The translations under genes were made by a program, and so were the position numbers. The notes under the pieces are model-generated. The model worked only from the letters and a program-made list of their open reading frames with translations. It was not told where the DNA came from and ran no database searches. From NCBI RefSeq assembly GCF_031877795.1, contig NC_133931.1, positions 25,976,264-26,040,263 of the forward strand: a stretch of 64,000 bases of DNA. The letters are read 5' to 3'. This DNA is from Strix aluco (lineage: Eukaryota > Chordata > Aves > Strigiformes > Strigidae). Positions 52,601-60,132 of this stretch are shown here, piece by piece. The number at the start of each line of letters is the position of its first letter. Within the stretch, counting starts at the first letter, position 1.

Positions 52601-53983
52601 TATTTTTGTGTATCTATTGCAGAAAAGCATAACTCGTTGTTCCTGCGTGCCACTATATTAATCCATTTTTCACCTACAAATTGAGCGCTGTCTGCAATTC
52701 TTGTCGTCTCATCTATAGAAGGGTAAGATAGAGCTGGGAAGTGTTCAGAGAAGGGCCACGGAGATGATCAAAGGTGTGCAATGGTTCCCATACAAGGAAC
52801 AAGGAAGAAAGTTGAGGATGCCTCAGTCTGGAAAAGAGGGTGGCCAGCAGAAACATGCCAGAAGCCTACAAGCTAGTGAAGTGCACAAACAGGATGAATA
52901 GAGAGCAGTGATTCACCTTCTAATACTGGAACAAGAAGTTATCAAACAAACCCAGTGAGTCAGGGTAGAACGAACCAGTTCACCGCACATCACCTTCATG
53001 TAGACCACTCCTACCCAAAGAATGTTCTGTAAATGAAGAGTTTACACAGATCCAAGAGAAGATGGACATATTTGTGGAGGACAACCAAAGACTACTAAGT
53101 ACACTGAAACCATGTCCAGCTCAGAAAGTACCCCAGCTGAGAACCGCTGGGAGGCTGGAATATGCCACGGGACAGTATCGCATATGCTTGTTTTGCATTT
53201 CTCCAAGTGCCTAGAGTCATGTTTCTGCTGATTTCCCAAAGAAAACTAAATGTCATCTCCTAGTCCCCACAAAGGACGTTAGCACAAAAGAGACCTGGAG
53301 AAAAAATTGTGTGGGGGGCTAGAAATGAAACGAGCGTGGAGACAAACTAAGACATACAAACGGGGAAACGGAAGGGATGCCAAAGAACAAGCACACTCAC
53401 AGAGGCATCCACGGAGCCGACGGATGCTGCCCCGGGGTGCTCTGCACAGAGGCAACGCCGGCCGAGGGAAGAGAAACAGACCCCAAGTTTCTGGGCTCCC
53501 ATCCGCCCGGCTTCCTCCCGCTCGGTGCTACGAACCGTGGGCTGCCCTGGGCGGGGAAGAGGAGGCCTCGTCAGCGCGGCCCGAGGGGGCCGCCGGGGAG
53601 GGATCGGTCTGGCCTGAGCCGGCACGGCCCCCCGCCACTGCAGCGGCGGGACCGGAACCCCCGGGGAGGCCGCCCCGTGTCCCGCGGGCGGGCGTTCTAC
53701 CTTCCTGCGGGCGTCGCTATCCCGGCGCGTACCTGACACTGAACGCCCAGCCCCGGTCCCGCTGCCCTGCGCCAGCGGACGCGGCCCCGGTCCGGGCCAC
53801 GCCGACCTCCCTCCTCGCCCCCGCCCGCTCCGCGGCCTGAGGCGACGCCGCCGCGCCGAGGCGGCCGCTGGGCGCGCGCCCCCCGCACGGTCCCGCCGGG
53901 CGCGGGACGGGGCAGCCCGCAGCCCCCCCCGCCGGCGGAGGGGGATAAGAGTGGCACACGCCGCCCCCCTCACCTTCCTCCAT
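22473..53983 (-). CDS. DPY19L4: DPY19L4, DPY19-like family membrane protein (whole gene, 19 coding exons)
   Basis: The spliced product is 720 residues and matches the remembered human DPY19L4 almost end to end (about 723 residues there). Coding exons run from high to low coordinate: 53983-53974, 50564-50457, 49510-49386, 48733-48643, 46931-46810, 45962-45817, 43995-43872, 43307-43173, 41891-41760, 41670-41572, 40322-40249, 38424-38266, 36589-36470, 35327-35207, 33705-33649, 31242-31160, 29383-29251, 26603-26445, 22637-22473. Each intron has AG acceptor and GT donor, and phases join without a stop. Family knowledge: DPY19 proteins are polytopic ER proteins. DPY19L1 and L3 C-mannosylate tryptophans of thrombospondin repeats using dolichol-phosphate-mannose. 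I do not know of an established activity for L4. Diagnostic stretches are [43 protein letters not shown] and the C-terminus NTVISFQS. No frameshift or premature stop was seen, so the gene looks functional. Confidence 0.96.
24574..25192 (+). mobile_element. Solo LTR of an avian endogenous retrovirus, intron 18 of DPY19L4
   Basis: A 619-bp unit starts TGTCCTGGTTTTAGCTGGGA and ends GGTTAAACCACAACA, the familiar termini of a common avian ERV LTR (TG...CA). It contains a TATA-like CAGTATATAAACTGGGG near 24827 followed by a GGGAGTTGGCCGGGAGGGG segment, and a GT/AT-rich stretch at about 24960-25070. No internal retroviral genes lie beside it. The flanks (AATGG on the left, GGTAA on the right) show no obvious target-site duplication. 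It is antisense to DPY19L4. Confidence 0.88.
26445..26603 (-). CDS. DPY19L4: DPY19L4 coding exon 18
   Basis: Encodes residues 614-666, including [40 protein letters not shown] and [13 protein letters not shown]. It closely matches the human C-terminal domain, including the VIED and [15 protein letters not shown] stretches. Acceptor TTATAG, donor GTAAGT. A poly-G tract and a CR1 element lie within 150 bp upstream in intron 17. Confidence 0.96.
26662..26677 (+). repeat. Poly-G tract in intron 17 of DPY19L4
   Basis: A run of eleven G, then C, then GGGG, about 60 bp upstream of the exon 18 acceptor on the minus strand and about 70 bp from the start of CR1 copy 4. It can form G-quadruplex on the plus strand; the transcript of DPY19L4 carries the C-rich side. 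Confidence 0.8.
26750..28390 (+). mobile_element. CR1 LINE fragment with reverse-transcriptase remnant (copy 4), intron 17 of DPY19L4
   Basis: The longest CR1 here, about 1.6 kb, holds the RT domain through the 3' tail. RT motifs in order are [42 protein letters not shown] and [10 protein letters not shown] (the catalytic FADD box appears as FTDD). It is inactive: in-frame TAG at 26982-26984, TGA at 27261-27263, and a small deletion near 27860 that shifts the frame in the [10 protein letters not shown] region. The tail ends GATTCTGTGA. It shares the subfamily wording of copy 2 and is antisense to DPY19L4. Confidence 0.95.
29251..29383 (-). CDS. DPY19L4: DPY19L4 coding exon 17
   Basis: Encodes residues 569-613. 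The start is [20 protein letters not shown], followed by [20 protein letters not shown] and KRNEN. The [11 protein letters not shown] motif is a conserved feature of the DPY19 luminal domain. Acceptor TTGCAG, donor GTGAGT, ends on a codon boundary. Confidence 0.96.
31160..31242 (-). CDS. DPY19L4: DPY19L4 coding exon 16
   Basis: Encodes residues 542-568 ([27 protein letters not shown]) plus two bases of a Lys codon. It starts the luminal C-terminal part, where DPD..ELM.WI is typical of the family. Acceptor CTTCAG, donor GTAAGT. Confidence 0.95.
33649..33705 (-). CDS. DPY19L4: DPY19L4 coding exon 15
   Basis: This short exon of 19 codons ([19 protein letters not shown]) forms the last predicted membrane helix before the luminal C-terminal domain. 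Acceptor TTCTAG, donor GTAAGA, in frame at both ends, so skipping it would keep the frame but remove a helix. Confidence 0.95.
35207..35327 (-). CDS. DPY19L4: DPY19L4 coding exon 14
   Basis: Encodes residues 482-522 ([41 protein letters not shown]). PELW..LFKWL is a recognisable family stretch between two hydrophobic segments. Acceptor TTTCAG, donor GTGAGT, ends on a codon boundary. Confidence 0.96.
36244..36279. repeat. 18-bp tandem duplication, intron 13 of DPY19L4
   Basis: CACATAAAAGAGACCAAG occurs twice in direct succession without mismatch. A small recent tandem duplication in non-coding DNA. Confidence 0.85.
36470..36589 (-). CDS. DPY19L4: DPY19L4 coding exon 13
   Basis: Encodes residues 442-481 ([40 protein letters not shown]). 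A charged loop containing [12 protein letters not shown] leads into a membrane helix. Acceptor CTGCAG, donor GTAAGT, ends in phase 2. Confidence 0.95.
38266..38424 (-). CDS. DPY19L4: DPY19L4 coding exon 12
   Basis: Encodes residues 389-441 ([52 protein letters not shown]). NFT is a possible N-glycosylation sequon. The middle is a long transmembrane helix ending in the basic FRRI. Acceptor ACTAG, donor GTAAGT, ends in phase 2. Confidence 0.96.
40249..40322 (-). CDS. DPY19L4: DPY19L4 coding exon 11
   Basis: Encodes residues 365-388 plus two bases ([24 protein letters not shown]). This is a hydrophilic loop between helices. The last two coding bases, AA, are completed by the first G of exon 12 to give Lys, so the apparent TAA across the ACT-AA end is not in frame. 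Donor GTAAGT. Confidence 0.94.
41365..41417. repeat. (TA)n tract, partly self-complementary, intron 10 of DPY19L4
   Basis: Alternating TA runs with TAAATA and ATATTTTATA interruptions over about 53 bp. It can fold back on itself. It lies about 155 bp beyond the exon 10 donor. Confidence 0.85.
41572..41670 (-). CDS. DPY19L4: DPY19L4 coding exon 10
   Basis: Encodes residues 332-364 ([20 protein letters not shown], then [13 protein letters not shown]). A basic stretch is followed by a transmembrane helix. Acceptor TTGCAG, donor GTAAGA, 99 nt in frame. Confidence 0.95.
41760..41891 (-). CDS. DPY19L4: DPY19L4 coding exon 9
   Basis: Encodes residues 288-331 ([44 protein letters not shown]). Two hydrophobic helices are separated by a short ENSALL turn. 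Acceptor CAACAG, donor GTAACT, 132 nt in frame. Confidence 0.96.
43173..43307 (-). CDS. DPY19L4: DPY19L4 coding exon 8
   Basis: Encodes residues 243-287: [20 protein letters not shown] and [20 protein letters not shown] up to the donor after TEK. It is strongly hydrophobic and probably forms one or two membrane helices. Acceptor CTCTAG, donor GTATTA, length 135 nt in frame. Confidence 0.96.
43872..43995 (-). CDS. DPY19L4: DPY19L4 coding exon 7
   Basis: Encodes residues 201-242, including [20 protein letters not shown] and the membrane-associated [17 protein letters not shown]. In this family the arginine-containing stretch after the AWF.INR helix is well conserved. Acceptor TTCTAG, donor GTAAAG, ends on a codon boundary. 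Confidence 0.95.
45817..45962 (-). CDS. DPY19L4: DPY19L4 coding exon 6 (membrane segments)
   Basis: Encodes residues 153-200. It starts [20 protein letters not shown] and includes a second hydrophobic stretch ending in TVAWFIIN. Together these form about two transmembrane helices joined by MSGTWLAGM. Acceptor TTTCAG, donor GTAAGA, ends in phase 2. Confidence 0.96.
46810..46931 (-). CDS. DPY19L4: DPY19L4 coding exon 5
   Basis: Encodes residues 112-152 ([20 protein letters not shown], then [21 protein letters not shown]). NKT is a potential N-glycosylation sequon in the luminal loop. Acceptor CTATAG, donor GTATGT, ends on a codon boundary. The donor lies directly after GAA, so reading through it gives the spurious continuation VCVFLL. 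Confidence 0.96.
48643..48733 (-). CDS. DPY19L4: DPY19L4 coding exon 4 (first luminal loop, putative active-site region)
   Basis: Encodes residues 82-111: [11 protein letters not shown] followed by [19 protein letters not shown]. This conserved loop is the region where catalytic acidic residues have been placed in active DPY19 enzymes. From memory, DPY19L1 and L3 read FRTE here, while this protein, like human L4, reads FQGD. The acceptor polypyrimidine tract abuts a (TA)n microsatellite at 48745-48760. Confidence 0.96.
48745..48760. repeat. (TA)n microsatellite beside the exon 4 acceptor
   Basis: Alternating AT of about 16 bp. It starts 12 bp from the first base of DPY19L4 exon 4, leaving only TTTTTTCTTCTAG as the pyrimidine tract and acceptor. 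Confidence 0.85.
49386..49510 (-). CDS. DPY19L4: DPY19L4 coding exon 3 (first membrane segment)
   Basis: Encodes residues 40-81. It contains [19 protein letters not shown], the first predicted transmembrane helix, followed by the family signature [12 protein letters not shown] at the start of the first luminal loop. Acceptor TTTTCAG, donor GTAAAG, ends on a codon boundary. Confidence 0.96.
50457..50564 (-). CDS. DPY19L4: DPY19L4 coding exon 2 (cytosolic N-terminus)
   Basis: Encodes residues 4-39, starting [10 protein letters not shown]. The LRQRKK stretch is the same as in the human protein. The segment is hydrophilic and rich in Lys, Glu and Asn, consistent with a cytosolic tail before the first membrane segment. 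Acceptor CTTCAG, donor GTAAGC, exon ends in phase 1. Confidence 0.93.
51793..51844. repeat. Imperfect tandem duplication of about 27 bp, intron 1 of DPY19L4
   Basis: Two units built around GAAAGATATTAAAACAA-like sequence stand in tandem with a few mismatches (TGGGAAGATATTAAAACAAG, then TTGGAAAGATATTAAAACAA). Confidence 0.75.
52715..52960 (+). mobile_element. Old, decayed CR1 fragment (copy 5), intron 1 of DPY19L4
   Basis: Faint CR1 resemblance: GAAGTGTTCAGAGAAGGGCC corresponds to the ERVQRRA region, then GATGATCAAAGG, the CTCAGTCTGGAAAAGAGG equivalent of FSLEKRR, and a GTGATTCACCT stretch. It lacks the clear tail of the young copies and carries many substitutions and indels. Boundaries are approximate. 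Confidence 0.6.
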
Positions 53984-54600
53984 CGCCAGCCTGCGGCCGC
54001 CGCCCGCCACCGGGCCGCCCCGCCGCTCTCTCCGGGGCGACGCTGCCCCGCCCGCGCTCCTGTCGCTGCCGCCCGCCTCTCCTCGACCCCGGGGGCGGGA
54101 GCGCTCTCGCATAACAGGGCGAGCGGAGCGCAGCGGCCCCTCACTTCCTGCCGCCCCGCTGTCGCTCCCGCCGCCGGCCGCCTTCTCTGGCGGAACTGTG
54201 GTGGCAGAGCGGGCGGGGGCGGCCGGAGCGCAGCAGCGCGTACCGAGGCGTTGCCGAGGCAGTACCGAGGCGCACCGAGGTGTTCCTGAGGCGCCGGCGG
54301 CCGCCGGCCCACGCTTCCGGCGGGAGGGGGCCCTGCCTGCAGCCGCCCCGGCCCGCTGGGGAGGTGCGAAGCCCCGGCCGCCTGTCAGCCCGGCCCGCCT
54401 CGCAGCCTTCAGCAACAGCAGCACACGGGCAGGGAAGCGCAGTTCCCTGCCGCCCCCCCCGGCTCCAGAGGGACCGTGCCCCGTTAGAGGGGCCCACCCA
54501 GGGCGCAGGGCCTGAATCAGAACATCTCCTGTGGGTGCCTCTGGCTCGGCACCTCACCTGCGCTCAGTGAGCTGCCTCCCTCACCCCGGGAGGGGAGGTC
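53400..54600. promoter_or_regulatory. CpG island and promoter region of DPY19L4
   Basis: A sharply bounded stretch dense in CpG and G+C surrounds the DPY19L4 start codon and contrasts with AT-rich DNA on both sides. No TATA box is evident near the ATG. The long open frames here on both strands come from stop-poor GC-rich composition and do not resemble known proteins. The exact transcription start cannot be read from sequence. Confidence 0.8.
53974..53983 (-). CDS. DPY19L4: DPY19L4 coding exon 1 (start codon)
   Basis: This exon holds only ten coding bases, M-E-E plus the first base of a glycine codon, followed by the donor GTGAGG. The ATG is in strong context (G at -3 and +4) and lies in the CpG island. 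It was chosen because it aligns with the short acidic N-terminus of the human protein and splices in phase to exon 2. The frame stays open upstream to a more distal ATG at 54424, so an extended N-terminus cannot be excluded from sequence alone. Confidence 0.85.
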
Positions 54601-55166
54601 TCCCTCCTGCACAGCGTTATCTGGAGGGTCCAGGCGTGAGGGTCATGCACAAAACTCTGGACCAGCTGCAAGGGCCTGGTGAGAGAAGCGGTTGGTTGAG
54701 CCTCGACACACACCTGCTTTGGGCTTCATTTTTCATCATGATGAGCTGCCGGAGCACAGTACCAGCACCTCACTGTCGCAAAGGCTGTACAAATGCAGGA
54801 CAAAAGAATGCCCCCAACCCCAATGAAGTTACAGGCAGCTTTTTGGGGAAAATGAGCTGTGTGTGCGTAAAAGGGAGGCCTGTGAAAGAACATAAGAGAT
54901 GAAACATCCTTAAGCAGTGGCATAGGTGGGCATTTCGGCACACCAGCCACCTAATGATTATCGTGGCTATTGTCAGCACCCTGGCAAAGAAGGATTTGGA
55001 GAGATGGGGTAGTTTTGGAATGTGAGCGGGGCATGCCTTCAGAGCAGAAAGGATAGCATGGAAAAGTGTTTCCTGTAACATAACAAAAGATCTGGGGAAG
55101 CCAGTATGTTCATGATGGATGCGATTAGAGACAGTAGCAAAGTTAAAAGAACGGGACTGGCGATGA
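54601..55166. other. Region between the DPY19L4 CpG island and the solo LTR
   Basis: Mixed-composition DNA without a recognised gene. Open frames here are short and lack motifs. Confidence 0.5.
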
Positions 55167-55171
55167 AGGTC
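55167..55171. repeat. Target-site duplication, left copy (AGGTC)
   Basis: Five bases directly adjoining the low-coordinate end of the solo LTR. They are repeated exactly at 56049-56053 and mark the integration site. Confidence 0.8.
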
Positions 55172-56048
55172 TGTCACGGATGAAAGTATTGACATGGTAA
55201 TGATTTACCAGGAAGTCTAGATTTATTAATAACTAACAGCAATTTATCGTTACAAAATAATTCCAAAATGTTGAAAGAAAGAAAAGCGACTTATTCACAG
55301 ATTCTAAAATGACAAGATTCACACTAACTAACTTAACGGTACCTTAATTTATACATATATACATGTGCATACACAAGACGTACAAGCACACACACAGAAA
55401 CAAAAGTATTTGGTTCCAGTAGAATGAAGTACATACCCACACACCAATAAACAGAGAAAGAACAGGTGAAAGAGAAGCTAGCTCAAAGAAAAATTTCCCT
55501 CTCGAGTTTAGAGTAAATACTCCCAATGCCTTGGCATTCTTCAACAGGCGATAATTGAGACTCAAGCGGGTTGACTTCACCCTGGCCTTCTGTCAGCTCT
55601 GGCAGCAGACGACACCTTAAGGGTTTTGGTACCTGAGAGGCGTCCCAGCTCAGGGGAGATGCTGGTCACAGGCCCGCTGCGATCCAGGAGAGCTCAAAGG
55701 GTCTCCCTTGTGGTTGCCATTTATAGGGTCCAAGATAATTGACTTTTGTCAGATACCTTCTGGTGCCTTCCAGCAGTTGCACAAGAACTTGATGAATGTG
55801 CAACTCTGTTATTGTTCCCATTTGACCACATCCCAGGCACAAGTGTGCCAGGCCATTAGGAGATGATGGGCCGTTGTTTCCGAGCAATCAGGAGGGGCAG
55901 GAGCCAGGCTCTTAAGGGGGCACCTTAATGTTATCAGTCCTTATCTCCACAGATTGGTGTATAGCTTGGGGGATGTGGGTGGAATCACACGTAGCACCAA
56001 GCAGCCCAAAAAGGAGGGGCGGGGAGGTGTAAGAATTGCACCATCACA
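55172..56048 (-). mobile_element. Solo LTR (ERVL-like) with 5-bp target-site duplication
   Basis: Read on the minus strand, an 877-bp unit starts TGTGATGGTGCAATTC and ends CATCCGTGACA. It is flanked on both sides by the same five bases, AGGTC (55167-55171 and 56049-56053). A TATA-type box (CCCTATAAATGG) lies near 55722, a CAGCATCTCCCCTGAGC segment follows, and an AATAAA polyadenylation signal occurs near the 3' end (about 55223). No gag, pol or env remains, so it is a solo LTR formed by LTR recombination. The 5-bp duplication and organisation fit the ERVL class. It points the same way as DPY19L4, about 1.2 kb upstream of its start codon. Confidence 0.85.
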
Positions 56049-56053
56049 AGGTC
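56049..56053. repeat. Target-site duplication, right copy (AGGTC)
   Basis: Matches 55167-55171 exactly and abuts the CA/TG terminus of the solo LTR. Together the two copies define the LTR boundaries to the base. Confidence 0.8.
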
Positions 56054-57522
56054 TTTAAAGCGAAGTTCTGTACTTTATGCTTGAAATGACAACAGATAGG
56101 GGTCCAAGGAAGAGATGCAAAGTATGGGATGACATGACTGCAGCAACGCTTGTCTACACTGTTTATTGCAGGAGCCCTTATGGGCTTCCCCTCCCCCCCC
56201 CCGCCCAGTCAAGACCTTGTCCTTTTGGGGAGTCTGTGAAGCACAGCATTTGATTGCATCAATCCAAAAGTAGTGATGCTGTGGGAAAGAGCATATTTCA
56301 CCCCAAAGCAGTAGCAGCTTGGATTTTTGGTGGTGAAAGTCCTGGGTTCTGACCGTGACCGTGAGCTGAGCTAATTATATACATGGAGCTGGGTTCACTG
56401 CGATATGACAGTGCCCTGATTTTGCAGCTATGGCAACATAAGCTACAGCTGTGCTGCACGTGGGATGCCAGGCCAGGGCAAGGGCTGGTGTCCTCCCTGA
56501 CCACTGCCTGGGGGCACACCTCAGGAGGTCCTGCTGAGAAGGAGTCTTGCTGATTACTGACTGTATTGGCTGCTGCAGACACCCAAATGCTTGATTCTTG
56601 GGTTGGGATTGTCAAGGACAAAATTTCTCACCCTGGCATGCCCTGAATCCACTTGCAGATCTCTGTGGTGGGCACCACCTCAGGGCTGAGGGGACTGCTT
56701 GGACCACAGAGAGAATTTGTGTTTTGGCGGCTGGCCATAGCCCTGTGAAGGGCTGAGGAGGACCTCCAAGTCTTGCCCAAACCTGCTGTGCAGAGAGAAG
56801 ATCAACACAGCTGGTGCAGGACCCAGCCCAGGGGGAAAGGTGCTCCTAAGCAGCATGTCTTCCAAGGAGCATCATCTTGTCTCTTTCCCAATGTCATGTC
56901 TTGCTACAGCTCTAGGGGATGGATTGAGCACAGGCGCAGGCTTGAGTTGGCAGGCAGCCATTCAACAGACCACAGCTCTACTACAGGCTACCCTTACCTG
57001 TGGGATTTACCCCCATCATCATCACACAGTCAGGGTGAGTTGTTTAATAGGTGGTATGTAAGGCCCTATGCATTGAAAGTATGCTGAAAACCTCCAGAGT
57101 CTCTAGTACTATGGTCTTGGCAGAGATAGTCTATCAAAAGCTGGAGGACTGGGGCAAGATCTGATACTTAGCTAAATCACCTTAGATTTTTCTCTGTCTG
57201 AGGTCAGACCTGGAATATCGAAGGTTGGGGATCTCTCTCTAATGATCTGGGGCATGTGTGTGGAGATGCACCAAGGTTCACTACAAGGGCGCAGACATTG
57301 TTCCCTGTATAAATGCTCTGGACTAAATTCTGCCACTCTTTGAGGGAGTCTTGCCCTGAACATGAACTGTCAGATTAGGATCATCATCTCTGGGAGCAGG
57401 ATGGTATCAACCAAATATTGAAAGATTGCTGGAGACACCGGGACATTTGCTGACTAATAGTTTAGAAATAACCAGAGTGAAATAACTGAGAGGTTGCCAG
57501 GATCTGTGCTGTCTGCATCTCA

Positions 57523-57543
57523 TGGGGGGGGGCGGGGGGAGGG
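57523..57543 (+). repeat. Poly-G tract
   Basis: A G-run interrupted by one C and one A in intergenic DNA. Possible G-quadruplex former. No associated gene seen. Confidence 0.75.
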
Positions 57544-60095
57544 CTTATTTAAACCTCTCAGAAGTAAACCATTGGAGGAGCTATCTGAGAGGTTTGTGGG
57601 AATGTCCCCTTGGGGACTGCATGTCTTCTGACATGTCTTCTGATGTGCAGTTGGGCCAATGGCTGATCAACTTCTGGAAAAATTATTTGGTTACTTGACT
57701 AGCAGCTGCAAGGAAAAACTAAACCAATTTGTGTGTCCTATTGGAGCGTAAAATGAGATTTATAAGTTTCCTGGATTTTTTAATAAAATCTAAAATACTT
57801 CTGCAGTTGTTGATTTATTGGATAGTTAAGAGAGTTGCTTATGTTTTTAATGATCCATATATTATCCATTGCATTTTTAATGTAATTGGTTTTGATCTGG
57901 TTTATTTTTTTCATAACTTGATTCTGTTGTAAGTTACCGGAATAAGCACAAATAATAATGGCAATCAAAACAATAATAATCGTTTTAAATATTTGTACTC
58001 AGACCATCTATGTGGACAAGAATAAAACAAATGACTGCTCAGTTATGCTCTAAACTTTGTTTTTCTTAAACCTTCTTTGTACCTGCAGTTTCATACCGTA
58101 CCTTGTTACATTCCTTGTGCAACTCCAGTTTTCTGCTGATGCTCCAGCATGTGGATCATCCCACACCTTGAATTCAGTAGAACTATAAAATGCACATCAA
58201 GTTATTTACATGCACAACTGTACAGATAGCAGACAAGTGAAAAATCCAGCCTGCCCACTTGGTTTTCATATTTTTTCCGAGGTCTTCTATGGAAAAACTG
58301 CACATTTGAAGGTGAGAGAACCAAAAATCATCTTTCATGCAAGTTTCTTTCTCCCAGAATGAATATGCTGAAATAATTTTTAGAGTAATGTTGAAAATTC
58401 TATTACTGCTGCACTTCAATCTTCTAAAATGCTTTCTGTAACTAATATTATATGAAAGTTATTTCATTTGACAGCTTATTATGTGCCCTAAACATTGTGC
58501 TGTAATACATTACAATGAATAAATTCGGGGATGTTGTGTTCTTTTTCCAAGCTTTCTCTGTACAAACATGCATCATGTATCTGCATGATGGTATTTGTTC
58601 TCTATTTACACATTATTTCTAAGCCCTACAGACATAACTTTCCTTTTTGTTTACAAGTCTGTGATACTGATGCTTTCTAGTTTAATAATCTTTCTTTCTC
58701 TCTTTTAGAGATGTCAGGAGGCAAACAGACACAGATGTACCTTAGTATAAAACATTAATACTGGGCATATTTGTCATTTCTCAAAAGTAAAGAATGTGTA
58801 CTTATTCATTTGTAAACGAACCAAGTTATATTTTTTGTATGGTAAAGATCCTACGCCTAAAAATTTTTGTAAAGTGTAGTTTCAATAATCACGTAATGGC
58901 TGCAGAGTTTTCAGTTGTTCTCCTGGTTTCAGCCTTTTGTGGGATTAAGTTTCTGGCTTCTAATTTATGGTTCTGCATTATCAGTACCCCAAGGTTTTGC
59001 TTATTTTAATTATTTCAGACCCTTCCCTCCCCAAAGCTGTATATGTTCTACCAGGATATAAAAAATATTGCCTACATAAGTGTTTATGGGACCAAAATTT
59101 TGCACTGTGCTCTTCAACCTGGTATGGGGAACGCAAGGAAATAAGTGAGGCGATATTGAGGGATAATGACAATACAGAAGCGTTACTTAAAACTGGACCT
59201 GAGAAGTCAGAAGATTAAACTACACAAACCATGTAGAGCCATACAGAACCTTTGGGATTTTTCCACCTATTTAATTCTCTTCCTACTTTATCTCAGCACA
59301 GCTTCCAGTGCTTTTGATCACTTCAGCTCTTGGCTGCCTTGCCCAGGATATAAGTGAGTCAGGTTCTGTTGTCACCTGCTTCATTGTAAAAGTGGGTGAA
59401 TATCCATTAAATCGATGGAGCTGATTTAGATTTGCGCACTGAAACTGAGTTGGGGACATGGGAACACTCTTTGGCTCTGTTCTCTTTACTTCAGTCCTCT
59501 GGTGGTAAAATTCTACTGGGGCCTTTGTAATTGTTTTTTATCCCCTGAAAACGGAAGACACTACTGATGTGATTACCATGACCATCTTCCTCTTCTCTTC
59601 TGTCTTCTACCTGCCTCTTATATTTACCATGTCTTCAATGATGCATTTTCCAATACTGTCCTTGAAGCAGCATGAGATCCTGCACATTCATTTTATTTAC
59701 TTCTTCCTGTCACTCCTGATGCTTTCCTGTAATCTAGAACCAATTTATAAGTCAGCCTGTGTTTAGATTTGAGTGATGCTGTACGGCCTCTGATCCTGTC
59801 CGCTTTCTCTTCTACTTCCCTCTAACAATCCCATCATCTTCTCCATCCCTTTTTGTACCACCTTAAATAACTCTTCACCCTTCTTTGTGTTTTCACCCTC
59901 CAAAAATGCATTGATCCTTATCACAGTTGCCTTCATCTGACCTGTAATTTTCTGTATTAGTTTCTCACTTTTCATCTTTCTTCATAAGACCAAGCCACGT
60001 CAGCTGGCTAATTGCTCCTCCAGCCCAAGTGCCTGCAGAGCACTATATCGGTCATAAAGTCATGGTAAAAGGACTATCGAAGAAAAGACTTGATA

Positions 60096-60132
60096 TTTAT
60101 TTGTTTGTTTGTTTATTTAAACACACACACAC
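60096..60132. repeat. (TTTG/TTTA)n followed by (AC)n simple repeat
   Basis: TTTATTTGTTTGTTTGTTTATTT units are followed by a run of AC, then a C-tract. A compound microsatellite in intergenic DNA. Confidence 0.85.

Larger units (their letters stand above)
50565..53973 (-). other. DPY19L4 intron 1
   Basis: The 3.4-kb first intron begins in the CpG island with donor GTGAGG and ends at CTTCAG. It contains the decayed CR1 fragment and the 27-bp tandem duplication. No extra conserved exon was recognised. Confidence 0.85.

Noticed and set aside
53347..54312. 321-codon minus-strand frame in the DPY19L4 CpG island
   Set aside because: Composition-driven frame in GC-rich DNA, out of frame with the DPY19L4 start and without known domains.
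55344..55887. Short minus-strand frames upstream of DPY19L4 as host genes
   Set aside because: They lie wholly inside the solo LTR and have no known domains.
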